A stretch of 64,000 nt of DNA from Mixta sp. Marseille-Q2659 (lineage in GTDB: Bacteria > Pseudomonadota > Gammaproteobacteria > Enterobacterales > Enterobacteriaceae). The position numbers and the translations under genes are program-made. The stretch's first letter is position 1, and each line of letters starts with the position of its first letter. Positions 8,603 to 18,148 of this stretch are shown here, piece after piece. The stretch is from positions 42,993-106,992 of the forward strand of contig NZ_CALNWY010000014.1 of the NCBI RefSeq assembly GCF_940807255.1. The letters are read 5' to 3'. A model generated the notes under the pieces. That model was not told the DNA's origin, did no database searches, and worked only from the letters and a program-made list of their open reading frames with translations.

Positions 8603-9514
8603 TTACCCGCTGACTGTCTCATCTTCCTGACGCAGTACACGATGTCCGTGCGCCAGCAGCGCGTCGGTCACTTTGCGCATCAGACGGCTTTCCGGCGCAA
8701 AACGGTGCCAGTACAGCATCCGGCGCTGATAGAGGCCAGGCGTCAAATCGATGAGTTCACCGCTGGCCAGCTCCCGTTCAATTTGCAGATGTGGAATCAT
8801 ACAGCAGGTAGAACCCTGCCGCGCCAGCTGCACAAAGGCTTCAGACGAGTTAACGATGTGGCAGGGAACGCTGCCGGGCGAAAGGTCGAAATTCTGCTGC
8901 AGAAAGGCCTGGTGCATATCATCAAGATGGTCAAAGGCGACCGCTGGCGCTTTCAGCAGCGCCGAACGCGTGACGCCGTTCGGGAAGTAGCGCGCGGCAA
9001 ATTCGCGTGAGCCGACAAACAGGTAATCCAGCGCGCCAAGGCGATCCACCAGGCAGCTGGGCAGTGGCTGCGGCTGAATACTGACGGCGCCGACCACTTC
9101 GCCGCGACGTAAGCGTTCCTGCGTGCGGGTTTCATCTTCTACCTGTAAATTCAGGCGTACCGGCGAATCGGTCAGGACATCTTTTAAGGCGGGCAGCAGC
9201 CAGGTCGCCAGACTGTCGGCGTTCACCGCCAGCGACAGCAGCAGCGGCGTGGTGCCGCCGTTTTCATCACCCAGCCACTCATCTTCCAGCAGTTCTACCT
9301 GATGCAGCAGCGCCAGCAGCTTCTGCCCCTGTTCGGTCGGGCGCGGCGGAATAGTACGAACCAATAGCGGCTGGCCAAACATATTTTCCAGCTGCTTAAT
9401 GCGCTGCGATACTGCTGATTGGGTGATACAGAGTTTTTGCGCCGCGCGTTCAAAGCCGCGCTCACGGATCACAGCATCCAGAGCCTGAAGCGTTCGATAG
9501 TCGGGTCTTTTCAT
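8603..9514 (-). CDS. argP: LysR-family regulator ArgP (IciA)
   Basis: The 303-residue protein starts [20 protein letters not shown] like E. coli ArgP, with the LysR winged helix-turn-helix at residues 5-60 ([20 protein letters not shown]) and a substrate-binding domain behind it. ArgP senses lysine and arginine and activates argO and other amino acid genes. It was once named IciA for an in vitro effect on oriC opening. E. coli ArgP is 297 residues long; the extra residues are at the C terminus. It is divergent from rpiA with 183 bp between. Confidence 0.95.
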   Translation of the reverse strand: MKRPDYRTLQALDAVIRERGFERAAQKLCITQSAVSQRIKQLENMFGQPLLVRTIPPRPTEQGQKLLALLHQVELLEDEWLGDENGGTTPLLLSLAVNADSLATWLLPALKDVLTDSPVRLNLQVEDETRTQERLRRGEVVGAVSIQPQPLPSCLVDRLGALDYLFVGSREFAARYFPNGVTRSALLKAPAVAFDHLDDMHQAFLQQNFDLSPGSVPCHIVNSSEAFVQLARQGSTCCMIPHLQIERELASGELIDLTPGLYQRRMLYWHRFAPESRLMRKVTDALLAHGHRVLRQEDETVSG

Positions 9515-9697
9515 TGTTGTTCTGTTCTCCTTCAGGAATGCCGGACTGCCATAAAATTAATGCCTTGCCGCAGCCGATACGCGCGGCGGTTTGTGGGCTG
9601 CTTTGCAAAGCGACAAAACGCTGCGCAGCAACACGCACTTTAGCCAGCGCTTGTTTTATACTACGCGCTCACCATTAGCACAGGTTTTAAACATACC

Positions 9698-10357
9698 ATG
9701 ACGCAGGATGAACTGAAAAAAGCAGTCGGCTGGGCCGCGCTGGATTATGTCACACCGGGCACCATCGTCGGCGTGGGGACGGGATCGACCGCCGCGCATT
9801 TTATCGATGCGCTCGGCTCGATTAAACATCAAATCGACGGCGCCGTCTCCAGCTCGGAAGCCTCCACGCTGAAGTTAAAAAGCCTGGGAATTCCGGTTTT
9901 TGACCTTAACGAAGTGGATTCGCTGGCGGTTTATGTCGATGGCGCCGATGAAATTAACCCGCAGATGCAGATGATCAAAGGCGGCGGCGCCGCGCTGACG
10001 CGCGAGAAAATTATCGCCGCGGTAGCAGATAAATTTATCTGTATTGCCGACGCCTCCAAGCAGGTCGATGTGCTGGGCAAGTTTCCCCTGCCGGTAGAAG
10101 TGATCCCGATGGCGCGGGCTTATGTGGCGCGTGAGCTGGTGAAGCTGGGCGGTTTGCCGGAGTATCGTCAGCAGGTGGTAACCGATAACGGCAACATTAT
10201 TCTCGACGTGCATAATCTCAGTATCGTTAATCCGGCGGAGCTGGAACGCGCAATCAACGCGCTGCCCGGCGTGGTAACCGTGGGGCTTTTTGCCGCACGC
10301 GGCGCCGATGTCGCCCTGATTGGCACGCCTGACGGCGTTAAAACCATCACCAAATGA
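9698..10357 (+). CDS. rpiA: ribose-5-phosphate isomerase A
   Basis: The 219-residue enzyme interconverts ribose 5-phosphate and ribulose 5-phosphate in the pentose phosphate pathway. Characteristic motifs are [13 protein letters not shown] near residue 25, the catalytic-region DGADEINP near 82 and [12 protein letters not shown] near 95. The length equals E. coli RpiA, and the argP-rpiA-serA order is conserved. Confidence 0.97.
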   Translation: MTQDELKKAVGWAALDYVTPGTIVGVGTGSTAAHFIDALGSIKHQIDGAVSSSEASTLKLKSLGIPVFDLNEVDSLAVYVDGADEINPQMQMIKGGGAALTREKIIAAVADKFICIADASKQVDVLGKFPLPVEVIPMARAYVARELVKLGGLPEYRQQVVTDNGNIILDVHNLSIVNPAELERAINALPGVVTVGLFAARGADVALIGTPDGVKTITK

Positions 10358-10427
10358 TCTGGCTGGCGCGCTGGCCGCGCCGCTTATTTCTTGCAAAAAA
10401 ACATCTTTTCTACAGACAGCGTAATTT

Positions 10428-10443
10428 GGTGACTTATGTCACA
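10428..10443 (+). promoter_or_regulatory. CRP-like site upstream of serA
   Basis: GGTGACTTATGTCACA matches TGTGA-N6-TCACA with a single mismatch. It is about 200 bp before serA. E. coli serA is known to be activated by CRP and Lrp, which makes the match plausible. Confidence 0.5.
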
Positions 10444-10639
10444 TAACGGTAACCCGCAATGCTATCATTCTGCCTGTAGCACACTTCTCCCCATAATCTG
10501 TTGAATCCAGCCTGAACCGCCTTTTCCCGTGCTAAGCGGCAGGCAATCGTTTGTATTGCCGCGCGCGTAAATTTTGATATTTTGGCAGAAGGCTGGCTTA
10601 TCGCAGCCCCTTCTGAAGTCTGCAAAATAGGGTCGGGAA

Positions 10640-11878
10640 ATGGCAAAAGTATCACTGGAGAAAGACAAGATTAAGTTTCTGCTGGTGGAAGGCGTCCACC
10701 AGAGCGCGCTCGATAATTTGCGTGCGGCAGGTTACACCAATATTGAATATCACAAAGGAGCGCTCGACAGTGAGTCGCTGAAAGCCTCCATTCGCGATGC
10801 GCACTTTATCGGTATTCGTTCCCGTACTCAGCTGACTGAAGAGATTTTTGCTGCCGCTGAAAAACTGGTGGCGGTGGGCTGCTTCTGTATCGGTACTAAC
10901 CAGGTCGATCTGGACGCGGCGGCAAAGCGCGGCGTACCGGTATTCAACGCGCCGTTCTCTAATACGCGTTCAGTCGCGGAACTGGTGATTGGCGAGATGC
11001 TGCTGCTGATGCGCGGCATTCCTGAAGCGAATGCGAAGGCGCACCGGGGCATCTGGAATAAGCAGGCGGCAGGCTCGTATGAGGCGCGCGGTAAAAAGCT
11101 GGGCATTATCGGCTACGGCCATATCGGTATGCAGCTGGGCGTGCTGGCGGAAAGCCTGGGGATGCACGTTTTCTTCTACGATATTGAAAACAAACTACCG
11201 CTGGGCAATGCGACCCAGGTTAGCCATCTTTCCGATCTGCTGAATATGAGCGATGTGGTCAGCCTGCATGTGCCGGAAACGCCCTCCACCCAGAATATGA
11301 TGGGGCCAGAAGAGCTGGCGCTGATGAAACCCGGCTCGCTGCTGATTAACGCTTCGCGCGGTACGGTGGTGGATATTCCGGCGCTTTGCCAGGTGCTGGC
11401 GAATAAGCATCTCTCCGGCGCGGCCATTGATGTCTTCCCGGAAGAGCCAGCCACCAACAGCGATCCGTTTAACTCGCCGCTGTGCGAGTTCGATAACGTG
11501 ATTCTGACGCCGCATATCGGCGGCTCGACCCAGGAAGCGCAGGAGAATATTGGCGTTGAAGTGGCGGGTAAACTGGCGAAATACTCTGACAACGGTTCCA
11601 CGCTTTCCGCCGTCAATTTCCCGGAAGTTTCGCTGCCGACTCACGGCGATCACGTCAGCCGTTTGCTGCACATTCATGAAAACCGTCCGGGCGTGCTGAC
11701 CGCTATCAACCAGATTTTTGCCGAGCAGGGCATTAATATTTCAGCGCAGTATCTGCAAACCACGCCGATTATGGGTTACGTAGTAATCGATATTGATGCG
11801 GAGCTGGATGTGGCGCATAAGGCGCTAACGTTGATGAAAGCAATTCCGGGAACGATGCGCGCGCGCCTGCTTTACTGA
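10640..11878 (+). CDS. serA: D-3-phosphoglycerate dehydrogenase
   Basis: The 412-residue enzyme catalyses the first committed step of serine synthesis, oxidation of 3-phosphoglycerate. The NAD-binding motif GYGHIGMQLG is near residue 158, the catalytic His is in LTPHIGGSTQEAQ near 293, and a C-terminal ACT domain (from about 340, HENRPGVLTAINQIF) binds the feedback inhibitor L-serine. E. coli SerA has 410 residues and the start MAKVSLEKDKIKFLL agrees. It ends before a terminator shared with fau. Confidence 0.97.
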   Translation: MAKVSLEKDKIKFLLVEGVHQSALDNLRAAGYTNIEYHKGALDSESLKASIRDAHFIGIRSRTQLTEEIFAAAEKLVAVGCFCIGTNQVDLDAAAKRGVPVFNAPFSNTRSVAELVIGEMLLLMRGIPEANAKAHRGIWNKQAAGSYEARGKKLGIIGYGHIGMQLGVLAESLGMHVFFYDIENKLPLGNATQVSHLSDLLNMSDVVSLHVPETPSTQNMMGPEELALMKPGSLLINASRGTVVDIPALCQVLANKHLSGAAIDVFPEEPATNSDPFNSPLCEFDNVILTPHIGGSTQEAQENIGVEVAGKLAKYSDNGSTLSAVNFPEVSLPTHGDHVSRLLHIHENRPGVLTAINQIFAEQGINISAQYLQTTPIMGYVVIDIDAELDVAHKALTLMKAIPGTMRARLLY

Positions 11879-11906
11879 TCGCGCCTTCAGGTTTAACCGC
11901 TATCTA

Positions 11907-11940
11907 CGCCGCCTTGCTTGTCAGGCGGCGTTTTATTTTT
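11907..11940. terminator. terminator between serA and fau
   Basis: CGCCGCCT, loop TGCTTGTC, AGGCGGCG followed by TTTTATTTTT. It lies between convergent genes and overlaps the fau stop codon. Confidence 0.8.
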
Positions 11941-12523
11941 CCCACTGCCACAGGCGCGAAGGCGTCAAAATCGCGGGCAGGGGAATATCCCATTCCGCAA
12001 CCGGCAGCGCATCAACCAACTGACAATCATGTGCTAAGCCTACCGGCAGGAAATTGTGCTGACGCCAGTTTTGCAGAGTGCGATCGTAAAAGCCGCCGCC
12101 CATTCCCAGACGCTGTCCCTGCTTATCAAACGCCACCAGCGGTACAAACATCAGATCCAGCCGATCGAGCGGAATAATCTGCCTGACATCCAGCAGTGGC
12201 TCCTGAATGCGTAAGCGATTCGGCGTCATAACGGTTTCCGGCGTATAGCGGATAAAAAGCAGATTACCGGGCGAGAAAGGGTGCAGTACCGGCAGATAGA
12301 CATGCTTGTGCTGCTGCCACAGGCGGGCAATCAGCGGCCGGGTATTGAGTTCGCCATCAACCGAGAGGAACAGTGCAATATGCTGCGCTTCAGAGACCGG
12401 CAGCAGGTTGATTGCATGTTCAGCGACGCTATCCGCTGCCAGCGTTTGCTGCTCAGCCGTTAATCCGCGCCGCAAATGACGGACGTGCGTGCGTATAGCC
12501 TGACGTTCAAGAGATAAAGTCAT
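11933..12523 (-). CDS. fau: 5-formyltetrahydrofolate cyclo-ligase
   Basis: The 196-residue product (ygfA in older maps; E. coli 182) converts 5-formyl-THF to 5,10-methenyl-THF with ATP. The ATP-binding GMGGGFYDRTLQ and the PVGLAHDCQL motif near the C terminus are present. In E. coli fau is cotranscribed with the 6S RNA gene ssrS just upstream, and the same order is kept here with a 95-bp gap. The start MTLSLERQAIRTHVR agrees with the family. Confidence 0.93.
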   Translation of the reverse strand: MTLSLERQAIRTHVRHLRRGLTAEQQTLAADSVAEHAINLLPVSEAQHIALFLSVDGELNTRPLIARLWQQHKHVYLPVLHPFSPGNLLFIRYTPETVMTPNRLRIQEPLLDVRQIIPLDRLDLMFVPLVAFDKQGQRLGMGGGFYDRTLQNWRQHNFLPVGLAHDCQLVDALPVAEWDIPLPAILTPSRLWQWEK

Positions 12524-12618
12524 GAAGAATATCCTGCGCCTGCGGGGATGTGGCGACTATACACAGCAGCAGCGAGGGATTTCAATGCGAGCGCAGGGAA
12601 TAACTACAGAAAAAAGAA

Positions 12619-12803
12619 GGGAATCTCCGAGATGCCGCCGTAGGCTGTAACCCTTGAACCCTTGGTTCAAGGTGAATGTGTCGTCGCAACCATCAGGCTT
12701 CCCGGACGGACCGGGCATGCTCACAGGCTACGGAGCGCCACACTCTGTGGTTTTGAAATATCGGCTCAGGGGACTGGCCCACTTGCAAACATCTCAGAGA
12801 AAT
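12619..12803 (-). ncRNA. ssrS: 6S RNA
   Basis: Reading the minus strand from 12803, the RNA begins ATTTCTCTGAGATGTT and ends ATCTCGGAGATTCCC, which pair to close the long stem. The central segments GGGCCAGTCCCCTGAGCC and ACCCTTGGTTCAAGG-like blocks agree closely with E. coli 6S RNA, as do the length (185 nt) and the position between zapA and fau. 6S RNA mimics an open promoter and binds sigma-70 RNA polymerase in stationary phase. Confidence 0.95.
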
Positions 12804-12843
12804 TGTACTTCACCGCCACTGTAGCACAGCAGGCCGTAAAGTT

Positions 12844-13173
12844 TTATTCGAACTTCGCACCCTGGCGTTCAGTTATGCGACCTTGCTCAAGTAACGCTTG
12901 TTCAATGGTCTGTTGCAGCATTCGGATGCGTTGTTCCATGTTAGCAGCGTAGTCACGGGTTTTTCCCTTTTCTTGCGCAAGCTCATGGCAAATGTTCAAC
13001 GCAGCGATGAACACCAGCTGCTCTGTATTTGTGACTCTAGTGCGAACTTTCAGATCTTGCAACCGCTGATTAAGATCTTCCGCCGCCGCGTTTAACGCAT
13101 CTTGCTGTTCAGGCGGACAATTCACGCGTAACGAACGTCCAAAAATCTGAATATCTACCGGTTGTGCAGACAT
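12844..13173 (-). CDS. zapA: cell division protein ZapA
   Basis: The 109-residue protein equals E. coli ZapA in length. It bundles FtsZ filaments at the division site and recruits ZapB. An N-terminal globular part ([20 protein letters not shown]) is followed by a long C-terminal coiled coil from about residue 55 ([11 protein letters not shown] to the end). AGGAAGGTGG precedes the ATG. It is transcribed toward ssrS and divergently from ygfB. Confidence 0.96.
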   Translation of the reverse strand: MSAQPVDIQIFGRSLRVNCPPEQQDALNAAAEDLNQRLQDLKVRTRVTNTEQLVFIAALNICHELAQEKGKTRDYAANMEQRIRMLQQTIEQALLEQGRITERQGAKFE

Positions 13174-13341
13174 GCCACCTTCCTGACTGATTACTGCGCC
13201 CGCATCGTTCTGAACCTGCTCCGGCTCAGAAGGGGCGCCACTATATCGACCCTTGCGTGAAGAAACAAGCCCTTTCTGGAAACCTCAAGGCACCTGGTGG
13301 TAGCATAACACGAACTTAATCCGCCAACGATGATAATGAAT

Positions 13342-13923
13342 ATGTCTACAGATAACACACAGCCGGGCTACCAGGCGCTGGCATCCGTTCTGACCCAACA
13401 GGGGACAGGAATGACACCGGCCGAAATGCACGGTTTGATTAGCGGCATTGTCTGCGGTGGCAATAAAGATCACAGTTGGAAAACGCTGGTACACGATCTC
13501 ACTAATGAGGGCTTAGCGTTTTCCCAGTCGCTGTCGCAGCCGTTGCAGGAACTGCACGCGCATATTCAGGACACGCTGGAAGAAGAGGGCTTTTTGTTTC
13601 AGCTGCTGCTGCCGGATGAAGACGAAAGCAGCGTTTTTGAGCGAGCCGATGCATTAGCGGGCTGGGTTAATCATTTTCTGTTAGGCCTGGGCGTAACGCA
13701 GCCTAAACTGGATAAGGTGAAAGGCGAAGCGGGCGAGGCCATCGACGACCTGCGCACCATCGGCCAGCTTGGCTATGATGAAGAAGACGATCAGGAAGAG
13801 CTGGCGCAGTCGCTCGAAGAAGTCATTGAGTATGTACGCGTTGCCGCTCTACTGTGCCATGAAACCTTTAACCAGCCGGTAATGCCGACCGCGCCGGAAG
13901 CCAAAAAGCCGACGCTGCACTGA
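13342..13923 (+). CDS. ygfB: conserved YecA/YgfB family protein
   Basis: The ATG at 13342 ([11 protein letters not shown]) fits the E. coli start; an alternative ATG lies at 13330 and neither has a clear ribosome binding site. The 193-residue acidic protein carries the family motif [17 protein letters not shown] near residue 25 and the helix [10 protein letters not shown] near 115. Its biochemical function is not established; in Pseudomonas a YgfB homologue affects ampC expression. It precedes pepP-ubiH-ubiI by 52 bp and is probably in the same transcript. Confidence 0.92.
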   Translation: MSTDNTQPGYQALASVLTQQGTGMTPAEMHGLISGIVCGGNKDHSWKTLVHDLTNEGLAFSQSLSQPLQELHAHIQDTLEEEGFLFQLLLPDEDESSVFERADALAGWVNHFLLGLGVTQPKLDKVKGEAGEAIDDLRTIGQLGYDEEDDQEELAQSLEEVIEYVRVAALLCHETFNQPVMPTAPEAKKPTLH

Positions 13924-13975
13924 TCGTTTCGTTTGCCAGCGCCGCGCGGCGGCCTAACTCAGGGAGAAGATACGG

Positions 13976-15298
13976 ATGATTACGCTGGATACTTTTTTGC
14001 AGCGCCGTCAGGCGCTGCTGTCGCGTATGGCTTCAGGCAGCGCGGCGTTGATTTTTGCTGCGCCGGAAGTGACGCGCAGCGCGGACAGTGAATATCCTTA
14101 CCGACAGAACAGCGATTTCTGGTATTTCACCGGATACAACGAGCCTGAAGCGCTGCTGGTGTTGATTAAAAGCGATGACACTCATAACCACAGCGTGTTG
14201 TTTAACCGCGTGCGTGATAAGCAGGCGGAAATTTGGTTTGGCCGTCGTTTAGGGCAGGAAGCGGCGCCGGAGAAGCTGGGCGTCGATCGGGCGCTGCCCT
14301 GGGATACGCTGGATGAGCAGCTTCATCAGTTGCTGAACGGGCTGGACGTGGTTTATCACGCGCAGGGCGAATATGAATTTGCCGATCGGATTGTTTTTAG
14401 CGCGCTGGAAAAGCTGCGTCGCGGCTTTCGTCAAAACCTTCAGGCACCCGATACGCTCACCGACTGGCGTCCCTGGGTTCATGAAATGCGCCTGTTCAAA
14501 GGCCCGGAGGAGATCGACATCCTGCGGCGCGCCGGAGAAATCAGCGCGCTGGCCCATACGCGGGCGATGCAAACCTGTCGGCCCGGCATGTTTGAATACC
14601 AGCTTGCCGGCGAGATCCATCATGAATTTACCCGTCACGGCGCGCGTCATCCTTCTTATAACACCATTGTTGGCAGCGGCGAAAACGCCTGCATTCTGCA
14701 CTACACCGAAAATGAGAGCGAGCTGCGCGCGGGCGACCTGGTGCTGATTGATGCGGGCTGTGAATTTCACGGCTACGCGGGCGATATTACCCGCACCTTT
14801 CCGGTGAGCGGCAAGTTTAGTGCGCCGCAGCGCGCCATTTATGACATCGTACTGGCGTCACTTTATAAGGCGCTGGCGCTGTTCCGTCCCGGCACCAGCA
14901 TTCGTGAAGTCAACGAAGAAGTGGTGAGAGTAATGGTAACCGGCCTGGTTGAGCTGGGCGTGATGCAGGGTGATGTGGAACTGCTGATGGCTGAAAACGC
15001 GCATCGTCAATTCTTTATGCACGGCCTGAGCCACTGGCTGGGGCTGGATGTGCATGACGTCGGCCATTACGGTACGCCGGATCGCGGGCGCATTCTGGAA
15101 CCAGGCATGGTGCTGACCGTTGAACCGGGGCTTTATATTGCGCCCGATGCGGACGTTCCGGCGGAATACCGTGGGATCGGCATCCGTATTGAGGATGACA
15201 TTCTGATCACCGAACAGGGCAATGAAAATCTGACCGATAGCGTGGTGAAAGATGCCGATGCTATCGAAGCGCTGATGGCGGCAGCGCAGCAGGCATGA
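13976..15298 (+). CDS. pepP: Xaa-Pro aminopeptidase P
   Basis: The 440-residue cytoplasmic peptidase releases N-terminal residues that precede proline. It has a creatinase-like N-terminal domain and a pita-bread metallopeptidase domain from about residue 175. The two-manganese site is seen in DAGCEFHGYAGDITRTF (both Asp), HGLSHWLGLDVHD (His), the EPGLY segment (Glu) and RIEDDILIT (Glu). E. coli PepP has 441 residues. The stop overlaps the ubiH start in ATGA, indicating translational coupling. Confidence 0.96.
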   Translation: MITLDTFLQRRQALLSRMASGSAALIFAAPEVTRSADSEYPYRQNSDFWYFTGYNEPEALLVLIKSDDTHNHSVLFNRVRDKQAEIWFGRRLGQEAAPEKLGVDRALPWDTLDEQLHQLLNGLDVVYHAQGEYEFADRIVFSALEKLRRGFRQNLQAPDTLTDWRPWVHEMRLFKGPEEIDILRRAGEISALAHTRAMQTCRPGMFEYQLAGEIHHEFTRHGARHPSYNTIVGSGENACILHYTENESELRAGDLVLIDAGCEFHGYAGDITRTFPVSGKFSAPQRAIYDIVLASLYKALALFRPGTSIREVNEEVVRVMVTGLVELGVMQGDVELLMAENAHRQFFMHGLSHWLGLDVHDVGHYGTPDRGRILEPGMVLTVEPGLYIAPDADVPAEYRGIGIRIEDDILITEQGNENLTDSVVKDADAIEALMAAAQQA

Positions 15299-16473
15299 GC
15301 GTAATCATTGCCGGCGGCGGCATGACCGGCGCAACCCTGGCGCTGGCGCTGTCACATCTGACCCAGGGAAAACTGCCGGTGACGCTGATTGAAGCGGTCG
15401 CGCCGGGCGATCGAGCCCATCCGGGATACGATGGACGAGCGATTGCGCTGGCGGCAGGCACCTGCCAACAGCTGGCGGCCATCAATGTGTGGCCCGCATT
15501 GGCCGACTGCGCCACGCCGATTACCCATGTTCACGTCAGCGATCGCGGCCATGCGGGATTTGTGAACATGGCGGCCGCTGACTATGGCGTCAGCGCGCTG
15601 GGCAATGTGGTTGAACTGCATGAAGTAGGAAACCGGCTTTATCAGCAGTTACGCAAGGCGCCAGGCGTCACGCTGCGCTGTCCAGAGCAGGTTAGCCGCG
15701 TTGAGCGTCATCAGGATAGCGTGAGCGTTACGCTTTCCGGCGGCGAGACGCTGCAGGGAAGTTTGCTGGTGGCTGCCGACGGCTCCCGCTCGCATACCGC
15801 CGCGGCCTGCGGCATCCAGTGGCACAGCGAGGATTACCAGCAGATTGCCGTTATCGCTAATGTAACCACGCAACTCGCCCATCAGGGGCGGGCTTTCGAG
15901 CGCTTTACGCAATATGGCCCGCTGGCGCTGCTGCCGATGTCAAACGGGCGCAGCTCGCTGGTCTGGTGCCATCCGCCTGAAGCCCAGTCCCGTATCAATA
16001 ACTGGAGCGACGCCGAATTTCTGGCCGAGCTGCAGCAGGCATTTGGCTGGCGGCTGGGGCGTTTTACCCACACAGGGCTGCGTTACAGCTATCCTTTAGC
16101 ACTGCAAAAGGCCGATCGGACAGTCGCGCATCGGCTGGCGGTAGTCGGCAATGCGGCGCAAACGCTGCACCCGATTGCCGGTCAGGGCTTTAACCTGGGC
16201 ATTCGTGATGTAATGTCGCTGGCGGAAACTCTGGCGGCGGCGCATCGTGAACAGGCCGATCCGGGCAGCTTTGCCGTATTGCAGCGCTATAGCCAGCGGC
16301 GCGTGGCTGACCGTGCAGCCACCATCGGCGTGACCGACGGACTGGTACGGTTGTTTGCCAACCGCTATCTGCCGTTGGTGGTTGGCCGCAACCTGGGCCT
16401 GATGACAATGGATAATTTACCCTGGCTGCGCAACCGACTGGCGGAGCGGACGCTTGGCTGGGTAGCGCGCTGA
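15295..16473 (+). CDS. ubiH: 2-octaprenyl-6-methoxyphenol hydroxylase
   Basis: This 392-residue FAD monooxygenase hydroxylates the quinone precursor ring at C6 in ubiquinone synthesis. The N-terminal GxGxxG-type FAD motif IIAGGGMTGATLALAL and the second FAD motif VVGNAAQTLHPIAGQGFNLG (about residue 281) are those of UbiH; the Asn in place of the Asp of the usual GDA motif is also seen in E. coli UbiH. It overlaps pepP by 4 bp and precedes ubiI by 13 bp. Confidence 0.95.
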   Translation: MSVIIAGGGMTGATLALALSHLTQGKLPVTLIEAVAPGDRAHPGYDGRAIALAAGTCQQLAAINVWPALADCATPITHVHVSDRGHAGFVNMAAADYGVSALGNVVELHEVGNRLYQQLRKAPGVTLRCPEQVSRVERHQDSVSVTLSGGETLQGSLLVAADGSRSHTAAACGIQWHSEDYQQIAVIANVTTQLAHQGRAFERFTQYGPLALLPMSNGRSSLVWCHPPEAQSRINNWSDAEFLAELQQAFGWRLGRFTHTGLRYSYPLALQKADRTVAHRLAVVGNAAQTLHPIAGQGFNLGIRDVMSLAETLAAAHREQADPGSFAVLQRYSQRRVADRAATIGVTDGLVRLFANRYLPLVVGRNLGLMTMDNLPWLRNRLAERTLGWVAR

Positions 16474-16486
16474 AAAGAGGATTTCA

Positions 16487-17686
16487 ATGCAAACTTATGA
16501 TGTGGTAATCGCCGGTGGCGGTATGGTTGGACTGGCGGTAGCCTGCGGATTACAGGGTTGCGGATTGCGCATCGCGGTGCTGGAAAAAGCGGCGCCGACA
16601 CCTTTTAACGCCAGCGGCCCGCACGGGCTGCGCGTTTCGGCGATTAATGCGGCCAGCGAGCGGCTGCTACAGCATCTCGATGTCTGGTCAGCGATTTTGG
16701 CACAGCGCGCCAGCAGCTATCACGGCATGGAAGTGTGGGATCGCGACAGCTTTGGCCGTATCGAATTTGATGAGCCGCAGGAGATTAGCCACCTTGGACA
16801 TATCATTGAAAATGAGGTGATTCATCAGGCGTTGTGGCAGCGCGCGCAGCAGCTGAGCGATATTACGCTGCTGGCGCCCGCTCAGCTCCAACAGGTGGCT
16901 TTTGGCGATAACGAAGCCTTCGTGACCCTGCAGGACGGCAGCATGATGAGCGCGCGTCTGTTGATCGCGGCGGACGGCGCGCACTCCTGGCTGCGTGATA
17001 AAGCGGATATTCCCTTAACGTTCTGGGATTACGAGCATCACGCGCTGGTGGCCAACATCCGCACTGAACAGCCGCATCAGTCGGTGGCGCGCCAGGTGTT
17101 TCATGGTGAAGGTATTCTGGCCTTTCTGCCGCTGAGCGATCCGCATCTCAGTTCCATCGTCTGGTCACTGTCGCCGCAGGAAGCCACCCGACTGCGTGAA
17201 ATGCCTGCCGCGTTATTTAATCAGCAGCTGTCGGTGGCCTTTGATATGCGCCTGGGGCTGTGCGAGCTGGAGAGCGATCGCCAGACGTTTCCGCTGATGG
17301 CGCGCTATGCCCGCCAGTTCGCCGCCCATCGCCTGGCGCTGGTTGGCGATGCCGCGCACACCATTCATCCGCTTGCTGGTCAGGGCGTTAACCTGGGATT
17401 TATGGATGCCGCCGAGCTGACGGGGGAGATCCGACGTCTGCATCAGCAGGGCAAAGATATTGGTCAGCATCTTTATCTGCGCCGTTATGAGCGCAGCCGC
17501 AAACACAGCGCGGCCATGATGTTAGCCAGCATGCAGGGCTTCCGTGAACTGTTCGCTGGCAATAATCCGGCGAAAAAATTCTTACGGGATGTCGGCCTGC
17601 GGCTGGCGGATAACCTGCCTGGCGTTAAGCCTCGACTGCTTAAGCAGGCGATGGGATTACATGACCTACCGGAATGGCTACGCTAA
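16487..17686 (+). CDS. ubiI: 2-octaprenylphenol hydroxylase (C5)
   Basis: The 399-residue FAD enzyme (visC in older maps) hydroxylates C5 of the ubiquinone precursor under aerobic conditions. It is a paralogue of ubiH directly upstream, with the FAD motif VIAGGGMVGLAVACGL at the N terminus and LVGDAAHTIHPLAGQGVNLG near residue 285. E. coli UbiI has 400 residues. A ribosome binding site, AGAGGA, lies just before the ATG. A terminator follows, so the pepP-ubiH-ubiI unit ends here. Confidence 0.95.
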   Translation: MQTYDVVIAGGGMVGLAVACGLQGCGLRIAVLEKAAPTPFNASGPHGLRVSAINAASERLLQHLDVWSAILAQRASSYHGMEVWDRDSFGRIEFDEPQEISHLGHIIENEVIHQALWQRAQQLSDITLLAPAQLQQVAFGDNEAFVTLQDGSMMSARLLIAADGAHSWLRDKADIPLTFWDYEHHALVANIRTEQPHQSVARQVFHGEGILAFLPLSDPHLSSIVWSLSPQEATRLREMPAALFNQQLSVAFDMRLGLCELESDRQTFPLMARYARQFAAHRLALVGDAAHTIHPLAGQGVNLGFMDAAELTGEIRRLHQQGKDIGQHLYLRRYERSRKHSAAMMLASMQGFRELFAGNNPAKKFLRDVGLRLADNLPGVKPRLLKQAMGLHDLPEWLR

Positions 17687-17698
17687 GCACCTTCCAGT

Positions 17699-17722
17699 AA
17701 AAGGGCCAAATGGCCCTTTTTA
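17699..17722 (+). terminator. ubiI terminator
   Basis: AAAGGGCCA, AA loop, TGGCCCTTTTT: a strong stem with a T run immediately after ubiI. Confidence 0.85.
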
Positions 17723-17822
17723 ATGCTAAACAAAGACTTAATCTCTGCTTCTGCCAACCTTGCTGTCGGCTTGCACTATCATGATGCGGCTGCACGCTTT
17801 TGATCTTCTCGTTTGAATTATT

Positions 17823-17840
17823 CTAATTTCACCTGCTAAT
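17823..17840 (+). promoter_or_regulatory. paired CTAAT motifs upstream of gcvT (possible GcvA sites)
   Basis: CTAAT occurs at 17823-17827 and again at 17836-17840, 13 bp apart. E. coli GcvA sites upstream of gcvTHP contain CTAAT. The location, roughly 310 bp before the gene, fits the far-upstream GcvA and Lrp sites of that operon, but the motif is short. Confidence 0.4.
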
Positions 17841-18077
17841 TCGCATTACTTTTACTCATGTAACAGCGTTTTCCTCAGCGGCTTTTTTTAACGTAATTCG
17901 ATACCTGTCTGGTTTTTAAACTGCTTTGTTACGCTTCTGTTGTTGGTTATGTGCCTTGCGACGCATTTTTTCAGTGAAAAACTCTGCACAATCGACGAGG
18001 CCTTAAACGCTGCTGCCCTGAATTCGCCCTTGTTTAGCTTATGGTTAAACCGCGCATTCAGTGGTAACGTCGGGAAA

Positions 18078-18093
18078 AAGAGAACGTTTGCGT
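18078..18093 (-). promoter_or_regulatory. PurR operator upstream of gcvT
   Basis: On the minus strand ACGCAAACGTTCTCTT matches the PurR consensus ANGCAANCGNTTNCNT with one mismatch. E. coli gcvTHP is repressed by PurR, because glycine cleavage supplies one-carbon units for purines. The site lies 56 bp before the gcvT start. The rest of the 462-bp ubiI-gcvT gap shows no gene or glycine-riboswitch-like structure that I can recognise. Confidence 0.6.
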
Positions 18094-18148
18094 CAGGCGT
18101 TTTAGCAACTTTTAGCGTCTGGTTACCCCGTTAACGCACAGGAATGTT

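Noticed and set aside
17940..18134. 64-codon frame before gcvT
   Set aside because: Overlaps the PurR operator and promoter region of gcvTHP; no family similarity.
17723..18148. Glycine riboswitch before gcvT
   Set aside because: No tandem aptamer-like structure is visible; enterobacterial gcvTHP is known to be controlled by GcvA, PurR and Lrp instead.
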